Shown in pieces: positions 17,780-25,828 of a DNA stretch of 64,000 nt. Origin of the DNA: Bacteroidota bacterium (GTDB lineage Bacteria > Bacteroidota > Ignavibacteria > UBA10030 > SZUA-254); contig DATDFQ010000056.1 in the NCBI GenBank assembly GCA_036522515.1, positions 248,001-312,000 on the forward strand, read 5' to 3'. The notes beneath the pieces were generated by a model, which searched no databases, was not told where the DNA came from, and saw only the letters and a program-made list of their open reading frames with translations. The translations under genes were made by a program, and so were the position numbers. Position 1 is the first letter of the stretch. Each line of letters begins with the position of its first letter.

Positions 17780-18510
17780 CACGCCCACCTCCGTTTCTGA
17801 AGCACCACGGTCGCAAGCAGCAGGGAGAAGCCGACCGCGGAGGCGTAATAGACCAGATCGCGGGAGTCGATGACTCCCCGCGCGATGTTCGAAAAGTGAT
17901 AGTCGATGCTGATGAATTGCAGGATGCTCCCGATCGGGATGATCCCGACAGACGTGGGGAGGTAAAAGAGCACCTTGTCCAGCATGAAGAGGACAAACAC
18001 GATGAAGAGGCTGACGATAAACGCCACCACCTGGTTTTCGGTCACCGAGGAGCCGAAGACGCTGATCGCAAGAAACACGCCGCCGACGAGCAGAAGTCCG
18101 AGATATCCCCCGATCACGGAGCCGGCGTCGAGGCTGCCGACCGCCGCGACGGTCCCGTAGTAGCAGAGCGTCGGGAGGAGGGTGAAGAAGTAGAGCGCCC
18201 ATGCCGCGAGGAACTTCCCGGCGATGATTTCGCCTTCCTGGATGGGTTTCGTGATCAGGAGCTCCAGCGTGCCGGATTTCTTCTCCTCCGAGATCAGACG
18301 CATGGTCATCGCGGGGGCGAAGAAGAGGAGGAGGAACGGCGTCATCTCGAACACCGTGCGGAGGGTGGCGAGATTGCTGATGAAGAGGTTGCTCGTGAAG
18401 AACCACCCGAGGATCACGAGATAGACGACGATAACGATGTACGCGACCGGTGAATTAAAAAAAGAGCGGAGCTCCTTCAGAAAAATGTACTTGATGTTGT
18501 GAAAATTCAT
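17779..18510 (-). CDS. GldF-like ABC transporter permease
   Basis: 243 residues starting at MNFHNIKYIFLKELRSFF; the ATG overlaps the stop of the ATPase gene. Six membrane segments are visible (for example VAYIVIVVYLVILGWF, MTPFLLLFFAPAMTM, VVAFIVSLFIVFVLFML). The sequence KKSGTLELLITKPI after the second helix is typical of ABC-2 permeases. It works with the ATPase at 18507 and the GldG-like protein at 16184. A longer reading to 18588 runs into the ATPase gene and is not used. Confidence 0.9.
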   Translation of the reverse strand: MNFHNIKYIFLKELRSFFNSPVAYIVIVVYLVILGWFFTSNLFISNLATLRTVFEMTPFLLLFFAPAMTMRLISEEKKSGTLELLITKPIQEGEIIAGKFLAAWALYFFTLLPTLCYYGTVAAVGSLDAGSVIGGYLGLLLVGGVFLAISVFGSSVTENQVVAFIVSLFIVFVLFMLDKVLFYLPTSVGIIPIGSILQFISIDYHFSNIARGVIDSRDLVYYASAVGFSLLLATVVLQKRRWA

Positions 18511-19460
18511 TTGGCCGGATCGGAAGTAAGTTGACGGAAAATATCCTCGAGGCTGGTCTGTTCGCGGTGGAGCTCGAGGAGTCCCCATCCCCTCTGGACA
18601 CAGAGCAGGAAGAGGTCTTTCCGGATATCCACCGCCCGGGAGGTCGCAATGCTCATTTTCTTCACCCCGTTCCGCTCCTCGAGCAGCGAAACGGTCTCGA
18701 TGGCGGGGATCGCCTTGACCTGCATGGAAACCAGATCGAACGGCTCGCCGTCGGCGACTTCGACCTCGAACACCACCTTCTCGCCGCCGTGCAGGCTGCG
18801 CTGCAGGTCCTCGATCGGTCCGTCCGCGACGATTTTTCCCCGGTTGATGATCACGACCCGGTTGCAGGTCGCCTGAACCTCCGGGAGGATGTGGGTCGAG
18901 AGGACGACGGTTTTTTCCTTCCCGAGGTCCTGGATCAGCTTCCGGATCTCCACGATCTGATTCGGATCCAGCCCGCTCGTCGGTTCGTCCAGGATCAGGA
19001 CCCGGGGATCGTGGATCATGGCAGCCGCGAGCCCGACTCTCTGGCGATACCCTTTGGAAAGCTGGCTGATATCTTTGTGAATCATTTCCCCGAGGCCGCA
19101 GATCTGCACCATTTCCTTCAGGCGCCGGGGCACCATGGCCTTCCCGACTCCGAGCAGTTGCGCCGAGTACTCGAGGTATTCGAGCACGTTCATATCCAGA
19201 TAGAGGGGGTTTTGCTCGGGCAGGTAACCGACGAGGCGGCGGACCGCCAGGGATTCAGCCACGACATCCATCCCCTCGACCTGAACGGAGCCCGAGCTGG
19301 GCATGAGATAACTCGTGATGATCCGCATCGAAGTCGTTTTCCCCGCGCCGTTCGGACCGAGGAAACCGAGGATCTCGCCGGAGTGAACCTCGAAGGAAAT
19401 ATCGTCGACCGCCTTCGCGTCGCCGTAATACTTCGAGAGATTGCTTACGAGAATAGACAT
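18507..19460 (-). CDS. GldA-like ABC transporter ATP-binding protein
   Basis: 317 residues. Walker A GPNGAGKTTSMRI (about 34-46), Q-loop, signature SKGYRQRVGLAAAM, Walker B VLILDEPTSGLDPNQ, H-loop STHILPEV. The C-terminal extension (about 220-317) is common in the GldA/NatA group. First gene of the leftward operon ATPase, permease, GldG-like, DUF4340-LysM. Confidence 0.94.
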   Translation of the reverse strand: MSILVSNLSKYYGDAKAVDDISFEVHSGEILGFLGPNGAGKTTSMRIITSYLMPSSGSVQVEGMDVVAESLAVRRLVGYLPEQNPLYLDMNVLEYLEYSAQLLGVGKAMVPRRLKEMVQICGLGEMIHKDISQLSKGYRQRVGLAAAMIHDPRVLILDEPTSGLDPNQIVEIRKLIQDLGKEKTVVLSTHILPEVQATCNRVVIINRGKIVADGPIEDLQRSLHGGEKVVFEVEVADGEPFDLVSMQVKAIPAIETVSLLEERNGVKKMSIATSRAVDIRKDLFLLCVQRGWGLLELHREQTSLEDIFRQLTSDPAK

Positions 19461-19520
19461 CGTACTTGCGTGATGTTAGCGAAAAAGAAAAGAAACAGAT
19501 CGGGGTTCAATCGAGACGAA

Positions 19521-19549
19521 AATATGATTAAATTTCCAGAAAGAAGCAA
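19521..19549 (-). promoter_or_regulatory. Probable promoter of the Gld-like ABC operon
   Basis: TTGCTT, 17 bases, CATATT on the minus strand; start near 19514, leader about 54 nt. As at 14015, the TTGCTT begins in the T-run of the preceding gene's terminator. Confidence 0.4.
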
Positions 19550-19570
19550 AAAAACCTACCGTTCGTAGAT
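19548..19570 (-). terminator. Weak Rho-independent terminator of the PEBP gene
   Basis: Leftward: ATCTAC, loop GAACG, GTAGGT (6 bp with one G-T pair), then seven T. The stem includes the stop codon of the gene at 19556. Confidence 0.45.
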
Positions 19571-20026
19571 CCCCGTCATCTTCGCGGATGCGATGATTTT
19601 CCCTTCGAGGGCCTTCCCAAACGCCGAAAGGGAGATGTTTGCCGCGAGATCCAGCGACTCCACGTTGAGCGCGTGGAGAGTCACTATATAGGGATGGGGA
19701 CCCGAGCCCTTTGGTGGCTCCGGCCCGCCGTATCCTAACATTCCATAGGTATTATAGAGTTCCTTCGAACCGGGGGGCATTGAGGCGCCGGAAGCTCCCT
19801 CGGCCAGCCCTGAGGCAGACCGTGGTATGTTCACGGCAATCCAATGCACCCAGTTGTTTGCAACGGGATGGGGATCTACAATCGACAACGCGAACGATTT
19901 TGCCTCCGGGGGAACATCAGTCCACGCCAGGGGGAGGGAGATATTCTTTCCGCCTGTCACGCCCGGGTGGGCGTATTTGGTGGGAATTGGTTTTCCGTCT
20001 TGAAATGCGGATGAGGAGATGCGCAT
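19556..20026 (-). CDS. YbhB/YbcL-type phosphatidylethanolamine-binding (PEBP) family protein
   Basis: 156 residues from the ATG at 20026, which has a G-rich site 8 bases upstream; an in-frame GTG at 20035 is an alternative. The family blocks are present: SSAFQDGKPIPTKYA at the N-terminus, AKSFALSIVDPHP and WVHWIAVNIP for the ligand pocket, and the C-terminal GPHPYIVTLHALN. Bacterial PEBPs are small cytoplasmic or periplasmic proteins of poorly defined role. No signal peptide is seen. It follows the STAS gene by a short gap and is probably co-transcribed. Confidence 0.9.
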   Translation of the reverse strand: MRISSSAFQDGKPIPTKYAHPGVTGGKNISLPLAWTDVPPEAKSFALSIVDPHPVANNWVHWIAVNIPRSASGLAEGASGASMPPGSKELYNTYGMLGYGGPEPPKGSGPHPYIVTLHALNVESLDLAANISLSAFGKALEGKIIASAKMTGIYER

Positions 20027-20053
20027 CGAATTCACCCCCCGCGAAGAACTCCC

Positions 20054-20404
20054 TTAGGGTTTCCCCGTTTTGAAACTCGCAAGAGCCCGGTCGACCGTCT
20101 CGTAGGTGTCAAAGACTTTTACAAGCTGGGTCATGACGAAGAGGTTCTGGACTTTCCCCTCCACGCGCGCAAGGCGCAAATCGCCTCCGGAGTTCCGAAC
20201 CGTCGTCAGCGCGGCAATCAAGGTTCCGAGGCCGGAACTGTTCATATAATTAACCCCGCCCAGATCGAGAACGACCTGCTTCACCTGGTCGCTGCAAAGG
20301 CTATGGATCTTCTCGCGAATAGTCGTCGTGTCGGGCTCGCCAAGCAGGTCGCCCTTCAAGCTCAGGATCGCGACATTATTCTCGATTTTTTCTTTGATCT
20401 GCAT
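20054..20404 (-). CDS. STAS-domain anti-sigma factor antagonist
   Basis: 116 residues, one STAS domain. The phosphorylatable Ser lies in GVNYMNSSGLGTLIAAL (residue about 59). Such proteins (SpoIIAA/RsbV type) bind and sequester an anti-sigma kinase when unphosphorylated, and are reset by an SpoIIE-type phosphatase. A SpoIIE-type phosphatase is encoded at 58221, so both ends of a partner-switch are in the window, though unlinked; no kinase of the RsbW type is seen. Strong promoter at 20452-20480. Confidence 0.9.
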   Translation of the reverse strand: MQIKEKIENNVAILSLKGDLLGEPDTTTIREKIHSLCSDQVKQVVLDLGGVNYMNSSGLGTLIAALTTVRNSGGDLRLARVEGKVQNLFVMTQLVKVFDTYETVDRALASFKTGKP

Positions 20405-20451
20405 ACTATTCCCTGGATGGTTTCAAATGAAAACACGACAATGAGAGATCA

Positions 20452-20480
20452 ATCATACAAAAACCCTGACATAAAGTCAA
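20452..20480 (-). promoter_or_regulatory. Promoter of the STAS-PEBP operon
   Basis: TTGACT, 17 bases, TATGAT on the minus strand: 5 of 6 consensus matches in each box. Start near 20445, leader about 41 nt. Confidence 0.7.
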
Positions 20481-20515
20481 CTTGGCGATGGGGCAGGCAA
20501 TGCCGTGCTTTCCTC

Positions 20516-20706
20516 ATTCCCACGCTCTGCGTGGGAACGCCGTTCTGCGGCGCTCTGCGCCGCAACCAGGTCGGGACGCAGAGCGTCCCGGTATGCATTC
20601 CGCCGCGGAGCGGCGGAACGAGTAGATGACGTAGGGGCGGGGCTTGCCCCGCCCGGACCGACAGATGATCCGTAATCAGCCCGGGCGACGCATGCGTCGC
20701 CCCTAC
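20516..20706. repeat. Cluster of six short palindromes (families D, E, B)
   Basis: In order: CCCACGCTCTGCGTGGG type (20516-20540), GCGGCGCTCTGCGCCGC (20546-20563), GGGACGCAGAGCGTCCC (20573-20589), CCGCCGCGGAGCGGCGG (20600-20616), GTAGGGGCGGGGCTTGCCCC (20631-20654) and its family in reverse (20683-20706). The last one supplies the TAG stop of threonine synthase. The same D-E-B order recurs at 54936-55035. The gap 20405-20702 holds nothing else besides the promoter above. Confidence 0.75.
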
Positions 20707-21878
20707 TTCGTAAACAGCTCCACATACTTGTACCCGGAGCCGGTATTGAAAACGACCACCCGGTCGGAGGGCGCGATGAACCCCTGCTGCCTCAATTTCC
20801 GGGCCGCAGCCACGCCGGCTGCCCCTTCCGGACAAAGGAAGATTCCCTCGAGAGCCGCAACCCGCGCCATCTCGGAGAGAAGGTCCGAATCCGGCACCGC
20901 AACGGCGCAGCCCTTGCTCTCGTAGATCGCCGCGAGGATCATCGCATCCGCAAAAGCCTTCGGGACCCGTAGTCCCGATGCGACCGTTTGAGCTCCGTCC
21001 CAGAACGCGGATTCAACCTTCCGTTCGTCGAAAGCGCGGACGACCGGGGCGCAGCCGGCGGCCTGGACGGAGACCATCTTTGGCCGTTTGGAAGAAATCC
21101 ACCCGAGCGTTTCCAGTTCGTTAAACGCCTTCCACATTCCGATCAATCCTGTCCCCCCGCCGGTAGGGTAGATAATCACCTCCGGCAGATCCCACTCGAA
21201 TTGTTCGGCGAGCTCGAAGCCCATCGTCTTTTTTCCCTCGAGCCGGTACGGTTCCTTCATCGTCGACATATCGAACCAGTTTGTCCCCGGCCGGAGTTCG
21301 TTCATACGCTTTGCCGCGTCGCTGATGACGCCCTGGACGAGCTCGACGCGGGCGCCGAAGAACGAGGCCTCCCGGACATTCACAAGAGGCGTATCCCTGG
21401 GCATGAAGATGTGGGCCGCGATCCCCGCCTTCGCCGCATAGGCGGCGAGCGCGCCGCCGGCGTTTCCGGCGGAAGGCATCGCGACCTCCCTGATTCCGAG
21501 TTCCTTCGCCCGCGAAACCGCCAGCGAAATTCCTCTCGCTTTGAACGAGCCGGTGGGGTTGAGGCCCTCCTCCTTGATGAAGAGCCGGTCCAACTCCAGT
21601 TCCGTTCCCAGCCTCGCGGTCCGGAGCACGGGGGTCGATCCCTCCCCGAGCGTGATGACAGCCGAGTCGTCGCTCACCGGGAGGAGTTTCCGGTATTTCC
21701 ACAGGCCCCTCTCATGGGAAGCAAAGTCCCGGCGGGGAAGCTCCTTCCGCGCGGCGGAGAGGTCATACTCCGCAACCAGCGCCTTGCCGCATGCGGGGCA
21801 AACCGTCTGAACAATGTCTCCGGGGAGGGTCTTGTTGCAGGCACTGCAGCGGAGATGGGTGAAAAATGTGTTGCGCAC
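20703..21878 (-). CDS. thrC: Threonine synthase
   Basis: 391 residues from the GTG at 21878; GAGG lies 9 bases upstream and the promoter at 21905-21933 would start transcription about 20 nt before it. A TTG at 21893 is in frame but would leave only a 5-nt leader. The N-terminus has a zinc-ribbon-like CSACNKTL ... CPACGKAL, as in archaeal-type threonine synthases. PLP is held by Lys in PTGSFKARG; the phosphate-binding loop is SAGNAGGALAAYAAK, and a second Gly-rich loop is YPTGGGTGLIG. It converts O-phosphohomoserine to threonine. The stop codon lies inside a family B palindrome. Confidence 0.93.
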   Translation of the reverse strand: MRNTFFTHLRCSACNKTLPGDIVQTVCPACGKALVAEYDLSAARKELPRRDFASHERGLWKYRKLLPVSDDSAVITLGEGSTPVLRTARLGTELELDRLFIKEEGLNPTGSFKARGISLAVSRAKELGIREVAMPSAGNAGGALAAYAAKAGIAAHIFMPRDTPLVNVREASFFGARVELVQGVISDAAKRMNELRPGTNWFDMSTMKEPYRLEGKKTMGFELAEQFEWDLPEVIIYPTGGGTGLIGMWKAFNELETLGWISSKRPKMVSVQAAGCAPVVRAFDERKVESAFWDGAQTVASGLRVPKAFADAMILAAIYESKGCAVAVPDSDLLSEMARVAALEGIFLCPEGAAGVAAARKLRQQGFIAPSDRVVVFNTGSGYKYVELFTK

Positions 21879-21904
21879 GTGAAAAAACCTCAAAATGGTA
21901 GGCT

Positions 21905-21933
21905 AATATAAACCGCCCCTCTCTCAGATGCAA
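21905..21933 (-). promoter_or_regulatory. Promoter of thrC
   Basis: TTGCAT, 17 bases, TATATT on the minus strand; predicted start near 21898. It favours the GTG at 21878 as the start of thrC. Confidence 0.6.
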
Positions 21934-21971
21934 AGGAATTGCCTCCGGGGGGTAGTGACTAAATTTGTCTT

Positions 21972-22059
21972 TGTCATCCTGAGCGTAGCGAAGGATCTCC
22001 CTCCATTTTGAAAGCCAAAAGGCCAGATCCTTCGGTCGCTACGCTCCCTCAGGATGACA
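21972..22059. repeat. Long palindromic repeat, family A, copy 2
   Basis: TGTCATCCTGAGCGTAGCG ... CCCTCAGGATGACA with a loop of about 30 bases, between thrC and the orphan terminator at 22204. Confidence 0.8.
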
Positions 22060-22203
22060 AATAACGGGAAAATGCATCGCCACCGCCCTCCGCGGCGGGA
22101 ACTATCGGCGGGAGGTGCCTGTTCTGGTAGGTGAAACTCATCCTCCTACGTATGGCTAGTGAGATGGTGGATTAGGTACGGTGGATAGGCAGAGGTGAGT
22201 TCG

Positions 22204-22250
22204 AACCGCCACACAGCGTGAAATTCAGATTTTGTGTGGCGGTTTTTTTT
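22204..22250 (+). terminator. Strong rightward Rho-independent terminator with no gene upstream
   Basis: Perfect 12-bp stem AACCGCCACACA (22204-22215) with TGTGTGGCGGTT (22233-22244), then a run of eight T. Upstream on this strand (21894-22203) there is no coding frame, only family A repeat copy 2 and about 140 unassigned bases, so an uncharacterised RNA may end here. Confidence 0.8.
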
Positions 22251-22272
22251 ATGACCCCGGCGAAACCGGGGC

Positions 22273-22308
22273 AAAAAAAAGGGCCGCCATGGTTTCATGG
22301 CGGCCCTT
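22273..22308 (-). terminator. Rho-independent terminator of the lipoprotein gene
   Basis: Leftward: AAGGGCCGCCATG, loop AAAC, CATGGCGGCCCTT, then T-run (13-bp perfect stem). It begins about 15 bases after the stop of the gene at 22323. A further small hairpin (CCCCGG/CCGGGG) follows at 22255-22271. Confidence 0.92.
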
Positions 22309-22322
22309 GTGTTAAAACGGGA

Positions 22323-23189
22323 TTAATCGGTGATGATCACAAGGTACTGATCCTGCCAGAACGCGGTCGGTTCGGCGATCGTGATCATCGACTGGTTGTT
22401 ATCGACCAGCGTTTTCGTGTAAAACTCGGGGCTTCGTTTCGGAATGACCTCGTCGATCTTTCCGTTCACCTGGATCGTCCGCTCCTCAACCTTGTTGATC
22501 GGGGTGAAGTATTTCGGGTCGACGCCACTCGCGAGAATGGTGGACGAACCGAGCAATCCCCAGAGGAAGCCGCCGTCTTTGGCGATGATCCCCTTCTGCT
22601 CCAGATCCGAGCGCTTGCCCACCACATAATAGGCGGTGTTGATCTTCGTCGTTTGAGCCGTGATCACGGCTTCCTTCTCCGTCACCACCCGGGTCTTCTC
22701 GGCCACATCCGATTCGAGACCGTGCACTTTCGTTTCGAGCGCTGCGATCGACTGCTCGCGGTCTTCGATTGTCTTCTTCAGAGTTGCGACCATCTTCCTG
22801 AGTCCGGAGAACTGGGTCCTGTAGGAGGCCATCTTTGCCTGGACATCGGTCAGCTTTTTCCTGTTTGCGGCCATCGACTCATTAATGGTGCTCAACTGGG
22901 TAAGGATCCGCTGGCGGACCTCGCGGTTCGTAGCGTGTTTCCCCGTTTCGAGTCCGCTCGTTTCCGACGCGATCATTTTTTCGCCTGCGCGCACCCCCTC
23001 CAGATTGGCGTAGATCTCGTTGATCGATTGAGTGACAGTATCGATGTAGGCGTCACGCGATGAAATGTCCGCGGAAAGCTCACTCGACTTATTGCGCAAT
23101 TCCGCATTCTGTCTCTCGAGTTCGTCGGTTCTCCCGGTGCAGCCCCCGATAATGACCGCAACGACTATGAGCGAAAGATATTTTGTCAT
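22323..23189 (-). CDS. Coiled-coil lipoprotein of unknown function
   Basis: 288 residues from the ATG at 23189, which has AGAAGGAG 7 bases upstream; a longer frame to 23243 has no such site. The lipobox VIIGGC puts the lipidated Cys at residue 16. Residues about 20-190 are heptad-rich coiled coil (ELERQNAELRNKSSELSADI, KMVATLKKTIEDREQSIAAL), then a small C-terminal domain (NTAYYVVGKRSDLEQKGII ... QDQYLVIITD). Similar lipoproteins are widespread in Bacteroidota and remain uncharacterised. Complete transcription unit: promoter 23292-23320 and terminator 22273-22308. Confidence 0.85.
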   Translation of the reverse strand: MTKYLSLIVVAVIIGGCTGRTDELERQNAELRNKSSELSADISSRDAYIDTVTQSINEIYANLEGVRAGEKMIASETSGLETGKHATNREVRQRILTQLSTINESMAANRKKLTDVQAKMASYRTQFSGLRKMVATLKKTIEDREQSIAALETKVHGLESDVAEKTRVVTEKEAVITAQTTKINTAYYVVGKRSDLEQKGIIAKDGGFLWGLLGSSTILASGVDPKYFTPINKVEERTIQVNGKIDEVIPKRSPEFYTKTLVDNNQSMITIAEPTAFWQDQYLVIITD

Positions 23190-23291
23190 CGGTGTTCTCC
23201 TTCTCAAATGCGTTAGGTTGATGGACAAGGCTCGGAACAACAATACTTTCGGCCGATGTGTTCCGACCCAGGTTGACTAGTCTCTGGCAAC

Positions 23292-23320
23292 ATAGTACAA
23301 ATAGAAGGAGTCAGTGTCCA
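23292..23320 (-). promoter_or_regulatory. Promoter of the lipoprotein gene
   Basis: TGGACA, 17 bases, TACTAT on the minus strand; start near 23285, leader about 96 nt. Confidence 0.6.
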
Positions 23321-23357
23321 GTTAAAAATAGTTCATACTGGGCGCTCTGCTAGGAGC

Positions 23358-23386
23358 TTGTTAATCCGGTGAATTTTTGCTATCTT
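23358..23386 (+). promoter_or_regulatory. Promoter of the nucleotidyltransferase-Mla operon
   Basis: TTGTTA, 17 bases, TATCTT on the plus strand; start near 23393, leader about 100 nt to the TTG at 23496. Apart from this and the promoter at 23292, the gap 23190-23495 shows no other feature. Confidence 0.5.
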
Positions 23387-23495
23387 TCATCCCATTTTAA
23401 AAAAAAATTAACTTTGCATCATTCAAAATTGTCCGGAATGGTGCAATTTGTTTTGGATCTGAAGCACTTTTTTCGAACAGCACGGACCGACACTA

Positions 23496-24275
23496 TTGAA
23501 AGCGGGGATCATCGCGGCCGGAGACGGGAGCCGCCTCAAGTCTGAAGGAGTTTTGTCCCTGAAGCCGCTGGTGGAAGTGCAGGGCGTCCCCCTGATCGAG
23601 CGGCTGATCCGGTCGTACATCGGATCCGGCGTCGAGGAAATCGTTTGCATCGTCAACGAGTCATCCCTGGAGGTGAAGCGGTTCGTGGAGTCGAAGGGCT
23701 TCTCCGCCCCCGTGAAGTTTGTGGTTCAAACGACCCCGAGTTCGATGCACAGCCTGTTCGCCCTCGCGCCGCACCTCGAGGGCGGGAGGTTTCTCCTCTC
23801 GACGGTCGATTCCATCTTTAACGCGGGCGAATTCGGCAGGTTTTTGGAATACGCCCGGTCCCCCGGGGCGGCGGAAGGAGTCCTTGCGGTCACAAATTTT
23901 GTGGATGACGAAAACCCTCTCTATGTTGAGCTCGATCCGTCCTGGAACATTCTCTCCTTTGGACGGAAAAGCGAACAACCCGGCGGGCCTGCCGGCCCTG
24001 TCACGCCCCGGGGGCCTGCGGGCGTCTACGGAGGCGGCCGGGGAGCGGCTTCCCTTGATTTCCCCTGGGTCACCGGGGGGCTCTATGTCCTCTCGCCGCG
24101 GGTTTTTTCCGAGATGGATGCCGTGTTGAAACTGAACGTCGGCCGCCTGCGAAATTTCCTCGCTCATCTGGTGAACCAGGGATACCGGTTGGAGGGATAC
24201 CCGTTCTCGAGGATCGTCGACGTCGATCATGCGGACGATATCCGCGCGGCCGAAGAGCTGCTGAGAACCGCCTGA
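23496..24275 (+). CDS. NTP-transferase family nucleotidyltransferase
   Basis: 259 residues, TTG start (no ATG or GTG fits the conserved N-terminus). The pyrophosphorylase signature is at residues 2-35: GIIAAGDGSRLKSEGVLSLK then PLVEVQGVPLIERLI, and the Mg-binding Asp is in LLSTVDSIF. The family activates sugar or polyol phosphates as NDP-derivatives (GlmU/RfbA-like fold) and includes CTP:inositol-1-phosphate cytidylyltransferase. It is 2 bases upstream of an Mla permease and in the same run as four to five lipid head-group genes, so a CDP-polyol product is a reasonable inference. The substrate is not shown by the sequence. Confidence 0.82.
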   Translation: MKAGIIAAGDGSRLKSEGVLSLKPLVEVQGVPLIERLIRSYIGSGVEEIVCIVNESSLEVKRFVESKGFSAPVKFVVQTTPSSMHSLFALAPHLEGGRFLLSTVDSIFNAGEFGRFLEYARSPGAAEGVLAVTNFVDDENPLYVELDPSWNILSFGRKSEQPGGPAGPVTPRGPAGVYGGGRGAASLDFPWVTGGLYVLSPRVFSEMDAVLKLNVGRLRNFLAHLVNQGYRLEGYPFSRIVDVDHADDIRAAEELLRTA

Positions 24276-24277
24276 TC

Positions 24278-25063
24278 GTGGCCGGGCTCGCGGGTTACAT
24301 ATCGCCGGTGCAGGGTTTCAAGAGGTCGCTTCTCCGGCTCCAGGAATACTCGCTCTTTCTGTACGAAAACGTCCGCTCCCTCGGCTCCGTCTGGAGGTAC
24401 CGGCGCGACACGATGGAGCAGATGTACCTCATCGGAGCGCAATCGTTCATGATCGTTTTTCTCGCCGGCCTCTTCATGGGTATCATCATGTCGATCGAGG
24501 GGGGCCACCGGCTCGAGACGTTCGGCGCGAAGTTGCTGGTGGGACGAACCACGTCGCTCGCATTGATCCGCGAGCTCGGTCCGGTGATCACCGGGCTCAT
24601 GCTGGCGGCGAGGACCGGCGCAAAAAACGCCTCCGAGCTGGGGTCGATGCAGGTGAGCGAGCAGATCGACGCGCTGCGCGCCTTCGGAACGAATCCGGTC
24701 GAGAAACTCGCGATGCCCCGCCTGGTCGCGGCGCTGATCATGTTTCTTCCTCTCACGCTGGTCGCCGATCTGGTCGGGATCCTCGGGGGGATGTTCGTAT
24801 CGGATCTCTGGCTTCACGTCGACAAGTCCTTCTACTGGCATTCCGCGATTTACGACCTGAAGCTGAAGGATTTGATCGTCGGCTTCGCCAAGCCCGTCAT
24901 CTTCTCGTTCTTCATCTCGACGATCAGCTGTTACTACGGCCTCTCCACGACCGGGGGCACGCTGGGAGTCGGAAGAGCCGCCGTGAACGCGGTCGTGGTG
25001 GGCTCGATTGTCGTGCTCTTCAACGATTTTATTTTCACCAAGGTCATCTGGTCGATCTTATAA
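24278..25063 (+). CDS. MlaE-family lipid ABC transporter permease
   Basis: 261 residues, GTG start 2 bases after the preceding stop. The MlaE blocks are FLAGLFMGIIMSIEGGHRLE, SLALIRELGPVITGLMLAAR and the coupling region GAKNASELGSMQVSEQIDAL. Five to six membrane segments. With the ATPase at 25064 and the MCE protein at 25828 it forms an Mla-type system that moves phospholipids between the inner and outer membranes. No separate MlaB or MlaC gene is nearby. Confidence 0.93.
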   Translation: MAGLAGYISPVQGFKRSLLRLQEYSLFLYENVRSLGSVWRYRRDTMEQMYLIGAQSFMIVFLAGLFMGIIMSIEGGHRLETFGAKLLVGRTTSLALIRELGPVITGLMLAARTGAKNASELGSMQVSEQIDALRAFGTNPVEKLAMPRLVAALIMFLPLTLVADLVGILGGMFVSDLWLHVDKSFYWHSAIYDLKLKDLIVGFAKPVIFSFFISTISCYYGLSTTGGTLGVGRAAVNAVVVGSIVVLFNDFIFTKVIWSIL

Positions 25064-25828
25064 ATGATACGTCTCGAACATGTGAGCGTTGAGGTCGAGG
25101 GACGCAAGATCCTCGACGATGTCTCGTTCGTCGTGAAGGACGGCGAGACGAAAGTCATTCTGGGCCCGAGCGGAGCGGGAAAAAGCTCGCTTCTCAAGAT
25201 GATCCTCGGTCTCTGGAAGCCGGACAGCGGGTCGGTGTTCGTCGACGGCACGGAACTGACGCATTTGACCGAGAGGGAGAAGATGCCCGTCAGGCGGCGG
25301 ATGTCGATGGTGTTTCAGGGGAACGCGCTCTTCGATTCCCTGACCGTGGCGGAAAATGTGGCGTTTTTTCTCCAGGAGCATTCCGACATGCCTCCCGACC
25401 AGATCGGGGAGCGGGTGGAGGACTGCCTGGAGTTCGTCAATTTGCCCGAAACGCAGGATCTCCTTCCCGAGGAGCTCAGCGGCGGGATGAAGAAGCGGGT
25501 CGCCATCGCCCGGGCGATCGCCTTCAACCCCGAAGTCATTCTCTACGACGAGCCGACGACCGGCCTCGACCCGCTGAATGCGAAACTGATCACGGAGCTG
25601 ATTATCAGGCTGAAGAAAAAAAGGAACGTGACCTCCGTCGTCGTGACGCACATCCTCCGGGATGCCTTCGCGGTGGGAGACTCGCTCGCCCTGATGAACG
25701 ACGGGCGGGTCGTCTTCGACGGATCCGCCGAAGATCTTCTCGGGTCGGCCGATTCGTTCGTCCAGAGCTTTCTGTCAGAAATTCGGGAGGAAGCAAACCT
25801 GCTATCCCTGCACAAGGAGGGGTCATAA
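25064..25828 (+). CDS. MlaF-family lipid ABC transporter ATPase
   Basis: 254 residues, ATG directly after the permease stop. Walker A LGPSGAGKSSLLKMI (about 34-48), signature LSGGMKKRVAIARAI (typical MlaF variant GGMKKR), Walker B ILYDEPTTGLDPLNA, H-loop VTHILRDA. ATP hydrolysis drives lipid transfer by the MlaE-MlaD complex. Confidence 0.95.
   Translation: MIRLEHVSVEVEGRKILDDVSFVVKDGETKVILGPSGAGKSSLLKMILGLWKPDSGSVFVDGTELTHLTEREKMPVRRRMSMVFQGNALFDSLTVAENVAFFLQEHSDMPPDQIGERVEDCLEFVNLPETQDLLPEELSGGMKKRVAIARAIAFNPEVILYDEPTTGLDPLNAKLITELIIRLKKKRNVTSVVVTHILRDAFAVGDSLALMNDGRVVFDGSAEDLLGSADSFVQSFLSEIREEANLLSLHKEGS

Noticed and set aside
17780-18406. N-terminal extension of the GldG-like frame
   Set aside because: Out-of-frame reading of the permease gene; the true start is the ATG at 17779 overlapping the permease stop.
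20516-20706. CRISPR array
   Set aside because: The elements are different palindromes at irregular distances, without equal direct repeats, spacers or cas genes.
22185-22215. tRNA-like TTCGAA motif before the orphan terminator
   Set aside because: The flanking bases do not pair as a T-arm and no acceptor or anticodon arm can be built.
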